Made by a program: the position numbers and the translations under genes | Notes under the pieces: model-generated | Told to the model about the DNA's origin: nothing | What the model saw: only the letters and a program-made list of their open reading frames with translations | Database searches by the model: none | NCBI RefSeq assembly: GCF_000308615.1 | Contig: NZ_BAGB01000012.1 | Location: 186,001-250,000 of the forward strand | Direction: 5' to 3' | Source of the DNA: Nocardia jiangxiensis NBRC 101359 | Lineage (GTDB): Bacteria; Actinomycetota; Actinomycetes; Mycobacteriales; Mycobacteriaceae | DNA: 64,000 bases | Shown: positions 44,273 to 54,545 of the stretch, piece by piece | Position numbering within the stretch: the first letter of the stretch is position 1 | Layout: each line of letters opens with the position of its first letter

Positions 44273-44546
44273 GAGTCGCGGCCCCTCGCCGCAGAATCGC
44301 CTCGAGCGCGCTTCGCGCAGGGCAGAATGGACCGGTTTGGTGGGGGGAAGTAGGCACAGGTAAGCTTGGTCGGCGGTGCACCTATCCGCCGGTCGGTTCA
44401 TGTTCGCATGTTGCTGTCCGGTGAGTATGGCACCAGGTCGGCGAAAGTGCACGAGAGTCGGCCGCAGAACAGACGGTGACGGCGGAGAAATCCGCCGACG
44501 AGCTGCGACCAGCAAGGGTTTCAGCGCAAACGGGATCGCGGAGGAT

Positions 44547-44768
44547 ATGGCGAAGAAGGAAGGGGCCATCGAGGTCGAGGGCCGGGTCATCGAGCCGTTG
44601 CCCAATGCGATGTTCCGGATCGAGCTGGAAAATGGCCACAAGGTTCTCGCCCACATCAGCGGCAAGATGCGGCAGCACTACATTCGCATCCTCCCCGAGG
44701 ATCGTGTGGTTGTGGAGCTTTCGCCGTACGACCTGACCCGCGGTCGCATCGTCTACCGCTACAAGTGA
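44547..44768 (+). CDS. infA: Translation initiation factor IF-1
   Basis: The 73-residue OB-fold protein starts [16 protein letters not shown] and contains [19 protein letters not shown] and [17 protein letters not shown]. It is nearly identical to mycobacterial IF-1, which fixes the start. IF-1 occupies the ribosomal A site during initiation. GGAGG ends only two bases before the ATG, so the true pairing may use a nearby G-rich segment. It heads the infA-rpmJ-rpsM operon. Confidence 0.97.
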   Translation: MAKKEGAIEVEGRVIEPLPNAMFRIELENGHKVLAHISGKMRQHYIRILPEDRVVVELSPYDLTRGRIVYRYK

Positions 44769-44862
44769 TCGCCTCGGCGATCGCCCCATAGATTTCCCCG
44801 GCCGCACCGGTCGGGGAACACCTGTGTTCACAGCCGGTGAACACCGAGAAGATTGGAATGAC

Positions 44863-44976
44863 GTGAAGGTCAACCCGAGCGTCAAGAAGATCTGCGAGAA
44901 GTGCAAGGTGATCCGCCGTAACGGCCGGGTCATGGTGATCTGCGACAACCTGCGTCACAAGCAGCGTCAGGGCTAG
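44863..44976 (+). CDS. rpmJ: 50S ribosomal protein L36 (zinc-binding form)
   Basis: A 37-residue gene too short for usual gene finders, starting at GTG and reading [17 protein letters not shown]. It keeps the zinc ligands Cys11, Cys14, Cys27 and His32, so it is the C+ form. It lies between infA and rpsM as in most actinobacteria. Confidence 0.95.
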   Translation: MKVNPSVKKICEKCKVIRRNGRVMVICDNLRHKQRQG

Positions 44977-45198
44977 TCCCGGCGGGGGCGACCCCCGGTT
45001 CGCACCACCAGCCAAGCACCGAACGCGGTTCGGATTGGCACATACGAAGAACTCCCAGCGCCACACGGCATCGGCGAGCCCGCGAAATCTCCAGGGACGA
45101 GGCGGGCGGATGCCGGAACCACCCCCGGAACGGAGGCCGGGGCCCCAGACGAGGGGACGGCCAGGGAGCAGACCTCCGCAACATGAAGGAAATGCCAT

Positions 45199-45573
45199 AT
45201 GGCACGTCTGATGGGCGTCGACCTCCCGCGCGACAAGCGCATGGAGATCGCACTGACCTACATTTTCGGTATCGGTCGTACCCGCTCCAAGGAGATCCTC
45301 GCAGGCACGGGCATCAGCCCCGACCTGCGTTCGAAGGACCTCACCGACGATGACGTCACCCGGTTGCGCGATTACATCGAGGCGTCGGACCAGATCAAGG
45401 TCGAGGGTGACCTGCGCCGCGAGGTGCAGGCCGACATCCGCCGCAAGATCGAGATCGGCTGCTACCAGGGCATCCGCCACCGTCGCCACCTTCCGGTGCG
45501 CGGTCAGCGGACCAAGACCAATGCGCGTACGCGCAAGGGTCCGAAGAAGACCGTCGCCGGCAAGAAGAAGTAG
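45199..45573 (+). CDS. rpsM: 30S ribosomal protein S13
   Basis: The 124-residue protein, [18 protein letters not shown] with the helix-two-turn-helix [10 protein letters not shown] and the basic tail [13 protein letters not shown], is clear S13, in the head of the small subunit. It is preceded by 222 bases after rpmJ that hold no gene but may contain an additional promoter or leader. rpsK follows after 12 bases. Confidence 0.98.
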   Translation: MARLMGVDLPRDKRMEIALTYIFGIGRTRSKEILAGTGISPDLRSKDLTDDDVTRLRDYIEASDQIKVEGDLRREVQADIRRKIEIGCYQGIRHRRHLPVRGQRTKTNARTRKGPKKTVAGKKK

Positions 45574-45585
45574 GGGATATAACCG

Positions 45586-45999
45586 ATGCCTCCGAAGAGC
45601 CGGACCTCCGGCCCCAAGAAGACCCAGAAGTCGCGGCGCAGGGACAAGAAGAACGTCCCGCACGGCCACGCGCACATCAAGTCCACGTTCAACAACACCA
45701 TCGTGTCGATCACCGACCCCGAGGGCAACGTCATCTCGTGGGCGTCCTCGGGCCACGTCGGTTTCAAGGGTTCGCGCAAGTCGACCCCGTTCGCCGCGCA
45801 GCTCGCCGCCGAGAACGCTGCCCGCAAGGCGCAGGAGAACGGTGTCAAGAAGGTCGACGTGTTCGTCAAGGGCCCGGGTTCGGGCCGTGAGACCGCGATC
45901 CGCTCGCTGCAGGCCGCGGGCCTCGAGGTGGGCACGATCTCCGACGTCACCCCGCAGCCGCACAACGGCTGCCGTCCGCCCAAGCGGCGTCGCGTCTAG
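45586..45999 (+). CDS. rpsK: 30S ribosomal protein S11
   Basis: The 137-residue protein contains [19 protein letters not shown] and [18 protein letters not shown], and ends PPKRRRV, the S11 signature. It lies on the platform near the mRNA exit. The basic N-terminal extension ([20 protein letters not shown]) is typical of actinobacteria. Gaps of 12 and 21 bases to neighbours indicate one operon. Confidence 0.98.
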   Translation: MPPKSRTSGPKKTQKSRRRDKKNVPHGHAHIKSTFNNTIVSITDPEGNVISWASSGHVGFKGSRKSTPFAAQLAAENAARKAQENGVKKVDVFVKGPGSGRETAIRSLQAAGLEVGTISDVTPQPHNGCRPPKRRRV

Positions 46000-46020
46000 C
46001 GGGAAAGGAATTAGCGAAAA

Positions 46021-46626
46021 ATGGCTCGTTATACAGGCCCCATCACCCGCAAGTCGCGTCGTCTGCGCGTCGACCTCGTCGGAGGCGACCAGGCGTTCGA
46101 GCGTCGTCCTTACCCGCCCGGCCAGCACGGCCGCGCGCGGATCAAGGAGTCCGAGTACCTGATGCAGCTGCAGGAGAAGCAGAAGGCTCGCTTCTCCTAC
46201 GGCGTCATGGAGAAGCAGTTCCGCCGGTACTACGAAGAGGCGAACCGCCAGAAGGGCAAGACGGGTGACAACCTGCTGCGCCTGCTGGAGTCGCGTCTGG
46301 ACAACGTCGTGTACCGCGCCGGTCTGGCTCGCACCCGTCGTCAGGCCCGTCAGCTCGTCTCGCACGGCCACTTCCTGGTGAACGGCAAGAAGGTCGATGT
46401 TCCCAGCTTCCAGGTGAGCCAGTACGACATCATCGATGTCAAGGAGAAGTCGCTGCCGACGCTGCCGTTCCAGGTGGCGCGCGAGACCATCGGCGACCGT
46501 CCGAACGCGGGCTGGCTGCAGGTCGTGCCGAACCGGCTGCGGATCCTGGTGCACCAGCTGCCCGAGCGTGCGCAGATCGATGTGCCGCTGAACGAACAGC
46601 TCATCGTCGAGTACTACTCGAAGTAA
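46021..46626 (+). CDS. rpsD: 30S ribosomal protein S4
   Basis: The 201-residue protein starts MARYTGPITRKSRRLRVDL and has the S4 RNA-binding domain (LESRLDNVVYRAGLARTRRQARQLV). The N-terminal region has no Cys cluster, so it is the zinc-free paralogue type. S4 nucleates small-subunit assembly. Confidence 0.98.
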   Translation: MARYTGPITRKSRRLRVDLVGGDQAFERRPYPPGQHGRARIKESEYLMQLQEKQKARFSYGVMEKQFRRYYEEANRQKGKTGDNLLRLLESRLDNVVYRAGLARTRRQARQLVSHGHFLVNGKKVDVPSFQVSQYDIIDVKEKSLPTLPFQVARETIGDRPNAGWLQVVPNRLRILVHQLPERAQIDVPLNEQLIVEYYSK

Positions 46627-46706
46627 GGCGTTACACACGCCGCTGGTGGGAGGCCGTGTTCCGCGGAACGCGGTCTCCCGCAACCCCAGTCGTGGGCGTC
46701 AAATAG

Positions 46707-47792
<1,086 letters not shown>

Positions 47793-47839
47793 GCCGTACG
47801 GGGCAGCGTCCCCGGGGCCTTCCCAAAGGAGAACAACCA

Positions 47840-48343
47840 ATGCCCAAGCCCAAGAAGGGTGCTCGCTTCGGCGGGTCGGCGTCGCACCAGAAGGCGATCT
47901 TCGCCAATCTGGCGCAGGCGCTCTTCGAGCACGGTCGGATCACGACCACCGAGGCCAAGGCCAAGGCGCTGCGCCCGTACGCCGAGAAGCTCGTCACCAA
48001 GGCGAAGGCCGGCTCGCTGGCCGACCGCCGCGAGGTGCTCAAGGTCATCCGCAACAAGGATGTCGTGCACGAGCTCTTCGCGACCATCGGACCGTCGTTC
48101 GAGGGGCGCGAGGGTGGTTACACCCGGATCATCAAGACCGTCCCCCGCAAGGGTGACAACGCGCCGATGGCGATCATCGAGCTGGTCCGGGAGAAGACCG
48201 TGACCAACGAGGCCGATCGTGCCCGTCGGGTCGCCGCGTCGCAGAAGGCCAAGTCCGAGGAGGCCCCCAAGGCCGACGAGGCTGCCGAGACCGAGGCTCC
48301 GGCCGAGGCCGCTGCCGAAGAGGCTGCCACCGAGGAAGCCTGA
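47840..48343 (+). CDS. rplQ: 50S ribosomal protein L17
   Basis: The 167-residue protein opens [18 protein letters not shown] and carries the family core [26 protein letters not shown]. It has a long Ala/Glu-rich C-terminal extension, as in other actinobacteria. A hairpin follows the stop and separates it from truA. Confidence 0.97.
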   Translation: MPKPKKGARFGGSASHQKAIFANLAQALFEHGRITTTEAKAKALRPYAEKLVTKAKAGSLADRREVLKVIRNKDVVHELFATIGPSFEGREGGYTRIIKTVPRKGDNAPMAIIELVREKTVTNEADRARRVAASQKAKSEEAPKADEAAETEAPAEAAAEEAATEEA

Positions 48344-48366
48344 CCGCTGCGTCGGATCCATGCGCG

Positions 48367-48396
48367 AGCCCGCCGTCCCCTCCGGGTCGGCGGGCT
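48367..48396. terminator. Hairpin between rplQ and truA
   Basis: AGCCCGCCG / CGGCGGGCT is a perfect 9-bp stem with a 12-base loop, followed by a modest T-rich stretch. It should end or attenuate the ribosomal operon, although truA follows only 27 bases later and may depend on read-through. Confidence 0.75.
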
Positions 48397-48422
48397 TCGT
48401 TCATGTTAACCAGGAGATCGCT

Positions 48423-49271
48423 GTGACCATGTCCGATTCGCCCGAGCGAACCGTCTCGATTCGGGTACGGCTGGATATCTCCTATGACGGCACCGATTTC
48501 ACCGGGTGGGCACGTCAGCCGGGTCTGCGCACGGTGCAGGGCGTGTTGGAGGAGTCGCTGGGCAAGGTGCTGCGGGAGCCGGTCCAGCTGACCGTCGCGG
48601 GCCGCACCGACGCCGGAGTGCACGCCGAAGGGCAGGTCGCGCATTTCGATACCACCGCCGAAATTGATGCTGGTAAGTTGCTGCACCGACTCGCGCGGTT
48701 CCTGCCGAAGGATGTGCGGGTCACCGGGATCCGGCCCGCGCCCGCGGACTTCGACGCCCGCTTCTCGGCGATCCGCCGCCACTACGTCTACCGGCTGACC
48801 ACCGCGCCGTACGGTGCGTCGCCGTTGCAGGCCCGCAGTGTGGTCCCGTGCCGTCCGGTGGACCTGGACGCGATGCGCGAGGCATCGCGAAACCTGTTGG
48901 GCCTGCACGATTTCGCCGCATTCTGCCGCCGTCGCGAAGGTGCGACCACCGTGCGCGAACTCCAGCGTTTCGACTGGGATCGGACCGGCGACCTGTTGAC
49001 CGCCCATGTCACCGCCGACGCGTTCTGCTGGTCGATGGTCCGCAGCCTGGTCGGCGGTGCCCTGGCGGTGGGCGAGGGCCGCCGCACTCCCGACTGGCTG
49101 GCCTCCCTGCTCGACGAACGCAGCCGTTCCAGCTCCGTCACGGTGGCTCCGGCGCACGGCCTGAGCCTCATCGCCGTCGACTACCCCGCCGACCAGGACC
49201 TGGCCACCCGCAACGCCCAGACCCGAGAAATCCGGACCGTGCCGAGTGCCGGGGGTTGCTGCGGAGAGTGA
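48423..49271 (+). CDS. truA: tRNA pseudouridine(38-40) synthase TruA
   Basis: I choose GTG 48423, six bases after AGGAG, over ATG 48429; the product is 282 residues. It carries [20 protein letters not shown], the catalytic aspartate in [17 protein letters not shown] (Asp63), and RHYVYRL and [10 protein letters not shown]. TruA isomerises uridines 38-40 in the tRNA anticodon arm. Its place after rplQ is standard in actinobacteria, and ESX-4 lies just beyond it in M. tuberculosis, as here. Confidence 0.95.
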   Translation: MTMSDSPERTVSIRVRLDISYDGTDFTGWARQPGLRTVQGVLEESLGKVLREPVQLTVAGRTDAGVHAEGQVAHFDTTAEIDAGKLLHRLARFLPKDVRVTGIRPAPADFDARFSAIRRHYVYRLTTAPYGASPLQARSVVPCRPVDLDAMREASRNLLGLHDFAAFCRRREGATTVRELQRFDWDRTGDLLTAHVTADAFCWSMVRSLVGGALAVGEGRRTPDWLASLLDERSRSSSVTVAPAHGLSLIAVDYPADQDLATRNAQTREIRTVPSAGGCCGE

Positions 49272-49279
49272 CCCGCAGG

Positions 49280-49942
49280 TCAATTCGCTTGGCGGACAGC
49301 TGATGTCAGTGCGGTGGCGAGTCTGCGGATGCCGTGTCCGATCGGCCGCAGGAACAGTCCGGCGAGTCTGGTGTAGGGCCACAGGGCGATGGCCAGGATG
49401 ACCGTGAGCCCTCTGACCCGGTAGAGCAGCGGGGCGTGGGCCATGACGCCGGGTTGGGGGTCGAAGCTGCACAGGGAGGGGAACCAGACGAACAGGGTGT
49501 GCTCGGAAATGTCCTGGGAACCGGTGGATTTCGGGTCGAAGATCACCAGGACGCCGGACAGGACCGCCGCGGCCAGGATCGGCAGCGTGATGCGGTCGAC
49601 GATGGTGACCGGGCGGGTGGAACCGTTCACCATGGCGGGCAACAACAGCAGCACCGCGCCGGTCGAGGCGATCGGCGCGGCGATCGCCTCGCTGATGAGG
49701 GCGACCTGCGAGACGCTGACGGAGAAGCCGAAATGTGTACGGCTGAGCAGTATTCGGCCGATCCGGGGGAGCAGCACCACCAGGATGCCGATCCGGAACA
49801 GCCACAAGCCGGTGCGCGAGATGTCGGTGCGACCGCCGGCGACGCCGGAGCGGAATCGATCGTGCCGCCAGCGCCACCAGTGGCCCACGCCGAAGGAGGC
49901 GAAAGCGAGGTAGGGGACGACCAGCCAAACCAGGGTTGTCAT
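49280..49942 (-). CDS. NarI-fold membrane protein lacking haem ligands
   Basis: ATG 49942 gives 220 residues with five membrane spans. Several blocks follow nitrate reductase gamma (NarI): the start TLVWLVVPYLAFASFGVGHWWRWRHDRF, LFRIGILVVLLPRIGR, and the end APLLYRVRGLTVILAIALWPYTRLAGLF. The four haem-b histidines of NarI (56, 66, 187, 205 in E. coli) correspond here to Arg50, Arg60, Arg177 and Gly195 by spacing and context. No narG, narH or narJ is nearby. It cannot bind haem in the NarI way; a repurposed role is inferred. Confidence 0.7.
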   Translation of the reverse strand: MTTLVWLVVPYLAFASFGVGHWWRWRHDRFRSGVAGGRTDISRTGLWLFRIGILVVLLPRIGRILLSRTHFGFSVSVSQVALISEAIAAPIASTGAVLLLLPAMVNGSTRPVTIVDRITLPILAAAVLSGVLVIFDPKSTGSQDISEHTLFVWFPSLCSFDPQPGVMAHAPLLYRVRGLTVILAIALWPYTRLAGLFLRPIGHGIRRLATALTSAVRQAN

Positions 49943-50153
49943 GAAAATTCTCGGTGCCTCCGGAGGCGACCATCCTGGTTCGCCAGATCGTGGCAAGCCT
50001 ATGTCCTCGTGCTCGCAGCAGGGCGGAATCCGAAGTGGCGGCAGGAAATGTCCGATAGCCGCTAGCGTGAGCGGATGTGTTCCGACTGCCTGCGCCGACT
50101 CGCTCCACGGGGTGTTCGTGCGCCGGCGGGAGGAGATGGCAGACTCGGCTCTC

Positions 50154-51011
50154 ATGAGTCCGGTGAGCCGTGGTCGTAAGGGCAAGGAGAACAAGCGAGG
50201 CGAGGTGCGCCGAGGCGGCGCCGACGTCGTCGAGGCCGACGATCTCGGCGTTGCCGAGATGATGGCCGAGGTCGACGCTCGGATAACGGAATTCGAGCAG
50301 GTGGACGAGCCGGTCGACGGCGAGTATCTGGCGGCGGGGCTGCTGGCGGTCGGATACGGGGAGAGCGCGGACTACCTGGACGTGTTCGTGCGCCTGTTCG
50401 TCGACCGGGCCGAGGAATTGGCGACGCCGGGTGCGCTGGCCTTCCTGCGCTGCGTCACCGCCCTGATCGCCGAGCCCTCGCGCACGGTGGCGCAGGAGGC
50501 CGCCGATCGGCTCGCCGCGGCCGGTGTCGTCCCGGCCGCCTGGGTGCCCGAACTGGACGAACCGCTCACCGCGGGCGAATTCGTCCGCTGGCCCGATATG
50601 GACGGCACGGGCGCGACGTTGTTCGGCAGCTTCGCGCGGGCGGGTCGCACGGACGGGTTCCTGATCTTCGTCGACGACGAGAACTGCGGTGCCGCATACG
50701 ATCTGGCCCCGTTCGTCGGCGAGGGACTGACCGAGTCGCGGCGGCTCACCGATGAACAGGAACCCGCCGACGAGGAACCCATGACCGCCGGTGAATTCCG
50801 CTGGCACGTGCACGCCGCGCTGGACGCTCGCGCCCTGCACGATCGCGCCGCGCGCGAGGCGGGCGTGGAACTGGAGGAGCCCGAGGAGGACGACGCGATT
50901 CCGCACGAGGTCGCCGAGGTGGTCGTGCGGGCACGGCTGCAGATCCTGCCCGTCGCGGCGAAACCGCTCCCGATCCATGTGCATCCGGAATTCGAGGCGG
51001 GGCTGGTGTAG
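50154..51011 (+). CDS. Conserved hypothetical protein with basic MSPVSRGRKG start
   Basis: The 285-residue protein begins MSPVSRGRKGKENKRGEVRR, a start seen in conserved actinobacterial proteins; an ATG at 50136 after GGAGGAG is an alternative. The rest is acidic, with helices (YLDVFVRLFVDRAEELATPGAL), a strand pair FLIFVDDENCGAAYDL and a C-terminal LPIHVHPEFEAGLV. No function was recognised. It is divergent from the NarI-fold gene. Confidence 0.7.
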   Translation: MSPVSRGRKGKENKRGEVRRGGADVVEADDLGVAEMMAEVDARITEFEQVDEPVDGEYLAAGLLAVGYGESADYLDVFVRLFVDRAEELATPGALAFLRCVTALIAEPSRTVAQEAADRLAAAGVVPAAWVPELDEPLTAGEFVRWPDMDGTGATLFGSFARAGRTDGFLIFVDDENCGAAYDLAPFVGEGLTESRRLTDEQEPADEEPMTAGEFRWHVHAALDARALHDRAAREAGVELEEPEEDDAIPHEVAEVVVRARLQILPVAAKPLPIHVHPEFEAGLV

Positions 51012-51064
51012 CCGGTCCCCACCGGGGCGGAATACGTGCCGGAGTGTCGCGGTTCACAACCGAT

Positions 51065-51889
51065 ATGACGATTCGTGGACTCGGCCGGTTCGGGGTGTGG
51101 CGCTACTACGGGGCAGTGACTCCGGACGAGGCGAAGGAGTTGGAAGGTCTGGGGTACGGCTCGATCTGGCTGGGTGGATCGCCCGCCGCCGAGCTGCCGG
51201 TGGTGGAGTCGCTGCTGGAGGCGACCGAGAACCTCGTCATCGGCACCAGCATCGTGAACGTGTGGAGCGCGGCCGCGGCGGAGACCGCGGAGTCGTTCCA
51301 TCGCATCGACAAGCGTTTTCCGGGGCGTTTCATCCTCGGTATCGGTATCGGGCACCCGGAGCACGACAACGACTACCGCAAGCCCTACGACGTCCTGGTG
51401 GACTACATCGACGTCCTGGACAAGGCCGGTGTGCCCAAACAGCAGACAGCCCTGGCCGCACTCGGCCCGCGGGTGCTGAAGCTCTCCGGCGACCGCACCG
51501 CGGGCGCGCTCCCGTACCTGACCATCCCGCAGCACACCCGCGAGGCCCGCGAGATCCTGGGGCCGGACGCGCTGCTGGTCGCCGAGCAGAAGATCGTCCT
51601 GGACACCGATCCGGCCACTGCCCGCCCGACCGGCCGCGACGTGGTGAAGTTCTACCTCGGCCTGCGCAACTACGTGTCCAATCTGCGCCGTCTCGGCTTC
51701 AGCGAAGAGGATCTCACCGCACCCGGCAGTGACAGGTTGATCGACGCGTTGGCGCTGCACGGCACCGCCGAGCAGATCGCCGCGGGCCTGACCGAGCACC
51801 TCGCCGCCGGAGCCGACACCGTCGCCATCCAGGCTCTGGGCAACGACTACATGGGCACTCTGCGGACGTTGGCCGCCGCGCTCGGCTGA
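51065..51889 (+). CDS. LLM-class F420-dependent oxidoreductase
   Basis: This 274-residue TIM-barrel protein starts at ATG 51065 (a GTG lies 21 bases upstream). It shows luciferase-like features: RFGVWRYYGAVTPDEAKELEGLGYGSIWLGGS, IGTSIVNVW, and FPGRFILGIGIGHPEHDN. In mycolic-acid bacteria such proteins usually use coenzyme F420. Substrate is unknown. A long hairpin separates it from the convergent csoR. Confidence 0.85.
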   Translation: MTIRGLGRFGVWRYYGAVTPDEAKELEGLGYGSIWLGGSPAAELPVVESLLEATENLVIGTSIVNVWSAAAAETAESFHRIDKRFPGRFILGIGIGHPEHDNDYRKPYDVLVDYIDVLDKAGVPKQQTALAALGPRVLKLSGDRTAGALPYLTIPQHTREAREILGPDALLVAEQKIVLDTDPATARPTGRDVVKFYLGLRNYVSNLRRLGFSEEDLTAPGSDRLIDALALHGTAEQIAAGLTEHLAAGADTVAIQALGNDYMGTLRTLAAALG

Positions 51890-51901
51890 GGCCGCCGCAC
51901 G

Positions 51902-51959
51902 CTGCACCGCATCCGCACCTGACGCGAACCCCGCAAGGGTGCGGATGCGGGGGGTGCAG
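51902..51959. terminator. Bidirectional hairpin between oxidoreductase gene and csoR
   Basis: CGCATCCGCACC / GGTGCGGATGCG (12 bp) is extended by CTGCACC / GGTGCAG outside a three-base bulge, with an 18-base loop, between two converging genes. Confidence 0.85.
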
Positions 51960-52018
51960 TCTCTACGGAATCGGTGGCGGTTATCGGTGATGGTCCGGAA
52001 GCCGCCCGGACCGCTCGC

Positions 52019-52354
52019 TCAGGACCGCACGAGGCGGGCGATGGCGTCGGTGGCCTCTTTGATCTTCTCGTCGGCCTCGGGTCCGCCGCGCACGGCCGCG
52101 TCGACGACGCAGTGGCTGATGTGGTCCTCGAGCAGTCCCATCGCCACCGCCTGCAGGGCCTTGGTCATGGCCGAGACCTGGGTGAGGATGTCGATGCAGT
52201 ACTGCTCCTGCTCGACCATGCGCTGCAGGCCGCGGGCCTGGCCCTCGATGCGGCGCAGCCGCTTGAGGTAGTCGTCCTTGGCGGTGATGTACCCGTGGCC
52301 GGCATGATCGTGACCCGACGTGGTCTCCGCCGTGGTGATGTCGTCCTCGGTCAC
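52019..52354 (-). CDS. csoR: CsoR-family copper-sensing repressor
   Basis: The 111-residue helical protein carries the copper ligands Cys53 (EQYCIDIL), His78 and Cys82 (LLEDHISHC), with the 25 and 4 spacing of M. tuberculosis CsoR (36/61/65). The N-terminus is His-rich (GHDHAGHG). CsoR releases its operator on binding Cu(I). A matching operator lies 45 bases upstream. No copper-ATPase or chaperone gene is next to it, so it may act on distant promoters. Confidence 0.93.
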   Translation of the reverse strand: MTEDDITTAETTSGHDHAGHGYITAKDDYLKRLRRIEGQARGLQRMVEQEQYCIDILTQVSAMTKALQAVAMGLLEDHISHCVVDAAVRGGPEADEKIKEATDAIARLVRS

Positions 52355-52398
52355 CGGATCGCCCTCTTCTCCCAGCCCGTCGAGCCTGCCGTCTGTGA

Positions 52399-52413
52399 TA
52401 CCCCACCAGGGTA
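52399..52413. promoter_or_regulatory. CsoR operator
   Basis: TACCC-CACCA-GGGTA is a perfect inverted repeat within ATACCCCACCAGGGTACA, the usual CsoR box, centred about 52 bases before the csoR start. It could also control the divergent phosphorylase gene. Confidence 0.75.
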
Positions 52414-52479
52414 CAGGCTGGTGGCAGTGGTCGCGCCCCGGTTTCCGCCCGGGACCCGGGGGTGCGCGAGAATCGGCGC

Positions 52480-53289
52480 ATGAGTTCGGTTCCCCGGCCC
52501 GCGCTGGCCATCATCGGCGGCAGCGGCTTCTACGATTTCTTCGGCGACGACGCGGTGAGCCTCGAGGTCGACACACCCTACGGTGCGCCGAGTGCGCCGA
52601 TCACCGTCGGGCAGGTCGAGGGGCGGCAGGTCGCATTCCTCCCGCGCCACGGCCGCAAACACGAATTCTCCCCACACACCGTGCCCTACCAGGCGAATCT
52701 GTGGGCGTTGCGTTCGATCGGCGTGCGGCGGATCCTCGCGCCCTGCGCGGTGGGCAGCCTGCACGCGGACTGGGGGCCCGGGACGGTCGCGGTGCCCGAT
52801 CAACTCGTCGACCGCACGTCCGGGCGGCCGCAGACCTTTTTCGACAACGGCGGAGTCCACGTCTCCTTCGCCGACCCCTACTGCGATGAACTGCGCGGTG
52901 CGGCAATCGGATCCGCGGTTCCCGAACTGCCGCTGCAATCGACCGCGACGATGGTCGTGGTGCAGGGGCCCAGGTTCTCCACCCGCGCCGAGAGCCGCTG
53001 GTTCGCCGCGCAGGGCTGGGAACTGGTGAACATGACCGGATTCCCGGAGGCGGTCCTGGCCCGCGAGCTCGAAATGTGTTACGCGGCAATCGCCCTGGTG
53101 ACCGATCTGGATGCCGGTCTGGAGGCGGGCGAAGGCGTCAGCGCGGCGGCGGTTTTCGCCGCGTTCGAGCAGAATCTGGTGCCGTTCAAGGGACTCGTGC
53201 GCAACGCGATCGCGGCGGTCGAGGGCACGGACACCTGTGCGCGGTGTCGTGTCCATGCCGGTGTCACCCTGCCGTTCGAACTACCCTGA
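52480..53289 (+). CDS. mtnP: S-methyl-5'-thioadenosine phosphorylase-like enzyme
   Basis: ATG 52480 gives 269 residues with the PNP/MTAP fold: ALAIIGGSGFYDFF, FLPRHGRKHEFSPHTVPYQANL, LAPCAVGSLHADWGPGTVAVPDQ and VNMTGFPEAVLARELEMCYA. The enzyme phosphorolyses MTA to adenine and methylthioribose-1-phosphate, salvaging polyamine and SAM by-products. It is divergent from csoR. Specificity (MTA against purine nucleosides) is inferred from the family. Confidence 0.88.
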   Translation: MSSVPRPALAIIGGSGFYDFFGDDAVSLEVDTPYGAPSAPITVGQVEGRQVAFLPRHGRKHEFSPHTVPYQANLWALRSIGVRRILAPCAVGSLHADWGPGTVAVPDQLVDRTSGRPQTFFDNGGVHVSFADPYCDELRGAAIGSAVPELPLQSTATMVVVQGPRFSTRAESRWFAAQGWELVNMTGFPEAVLARELEMCYAAIALVTDLDAGLEAGEGVSAAAVFAAFEQNLVPFKGLVRNAIAAVEGTDTCARCRVHAGVTLPFELP

Positions 53290-53376
53290 GGTGATGGGTG
53301 CACCGTCGCAGGCTTCGGTTCCGGCGGCGGTCGCGCCGATCTTCCTGCGGGGGATTCGCGGGCCGATGGAGATGAC

Positions 53377-54537
53377 ATGCGGGTAATGCTGACCGGGGCT
53401 GCGGGATTCATCGGACTGCACGTGCGCAGCGCCCTCGCCGACGCCGGGCACGAGGTGGTCGCGCTGGACGCGCTGCTCGACACCGTGCACGGGCCCGATC
53501 CGACTCCGCCCGAGGGCATCGTGCGTGCGGACATCCGCGATCCGGACGCGCTGGACCCGCTGCTGCGCGGTATCGATGTGGTCGTGCATCTGGCTGCCGC
53601 GATTCCGCCGGGTTCCTCGGCCGTGGGCGGGGCCGGCTCGTCGATGGGAGTGCAGGGGCCGCCCGGACTGCCGCGGCAGAACACCGGTTCGGAGCCGGGC
53701 ACGGGCGCGACGAGTGTGGTGCGGCCGGGTGGTCCCAGTGTTCAGCGCGCCCCGATGTACGCCGCGCACAACGACTTCGGCACCGCGGTCCTGCTGGCCG
53801 CGATGGAGCGCGCCGGAGTCCGGCGGCTGGTGCTCGCCTCCTCGGTGTCGGTGTACGGGGAGGGGCGCTATCGCGGGCTGCGCAGCGGGCCGTTCTTCCC
53901 GGGGGTGCGCCGCCGGGGCGATCTGGACCGCGGGATGTTCGACCATCGCGCGCCGCGGTCGGGGGAGATCCTGACCTGGGAGCCGGTCGGCGAGGATGCC
54001 CCGCTGCGGCCCCGCACCGGTTATGCGGCGAGCAAGGCGGCCCAGGAGAACTACGCGATGGCCTGGGGCGCGGCCACCGGCGCGGGCGTCACGGTGCTGC
54101 GGTATCACCACGTGTACGGCGACCCGATGCACGAGAATGCCGCGCTGAGTGCGCATTCCGGAGTCGCGGCGCGATTTCGTGCGGAACTGGCGGCCGGACG
54201 AGCGCCCTACGTGTTCGAGGACGGCGGGCAGGTGCGGGATTTCGTGCACGTCCGCGATATCGCGGACGCCACCGCCGCGGTGGTGGCGCGCCCGCTGTCC
54301 GGATTCGTCCCGCTCAATATCGCCTCCGGCCATCCGATCACGCTGTGGGAAGTGGCCTCGATCATGTCCCGGGCCCGCAGTGGCCCGAATCCCGTGGTGA
54401 GCGGACAGTATCGGATCACCGACGCCCGGCATATCGTCGCCGATCCGCAACGTGCCCGTCGCACAGTCGATTTCACCGCCGCAGTGCCTCCCGAACAAGG
54501 ACTGGCCGAGTACGCCGCGACCGCCGTGCACCCCTGA
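53377..54537 (+). CDS. NAD-dependent sugar-nucleotide epimerase/dehydratase with inserted segment
   Basis: The 386-residue protein has the extended-SDR Rossmann motif TGAAGFIG, the catalytic Tyr-x-x-x-Lys in GYAASKAAQENYA, and RYHHVYGDPMHENAAL. It resembles UDP-glucose 4-epimerase or dTDP-rhamnose 4-epimerase. After VVHLAAAIPPG it carries about 35 extra residues rich in Gly, Pro and Ser (SSAVGGAGSSMGVQGPPGL) before the usual NDFGTAVLLAAM helix, which is unusual. Substrate is unknown. It converges on the GAF-like gene with an eight-base gap. Confidence 0.88.
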   Translation: MRVMLTGAAGFIGLHVRSALADAGHEVVALDALLDTVHGPDPTPPEGIVRADIRDPDALDPLLRGIDVVVHLAAAIPPGSSAVGGAGSSMGVQGPPGLPRQNTGSEPGTGATSVVRPGGPSVQRAPMYAAHNDFGTAVLLAAMERAGVRRLVLASSVSVYGEGRYRGLRSGPFFPGVRRRGDLDRGMFDHRAPRSGEILTWEPVGEDAPLRPRTGYAASKAAQENYAMAWGAATGAGVTVLRYHHVYGDPMHENAALSAHSGVAARFRAELAAGRAPYVFEDGGQVRDFVHVRDIADATAAVVARPLSGFVPLNIASGHPITLWEVASIMSRARSGPNPVVSGQYRITDARHIVADPQRARRTVDFTAAVPPEQGLAEYAATAVHP

Positions 54538-54545
54538 ACGGGTCG

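Noticed and set aside
43067..44665. 532-codon minus-strand frame opposite the MFS gene and infA
   Set aside because: It is antisense to a transporter with clear MFS motifs and to infA, and its His/Gln/Arg-rich product matches no family.
44977..45198. Possible small gene or riboswitch between rpmJ and rpsM
   Set aside because: Short frames there have no ribosome binding site or family pattern, and I could not fold a known riboswitch; it is best seen as a leader or promoter region.
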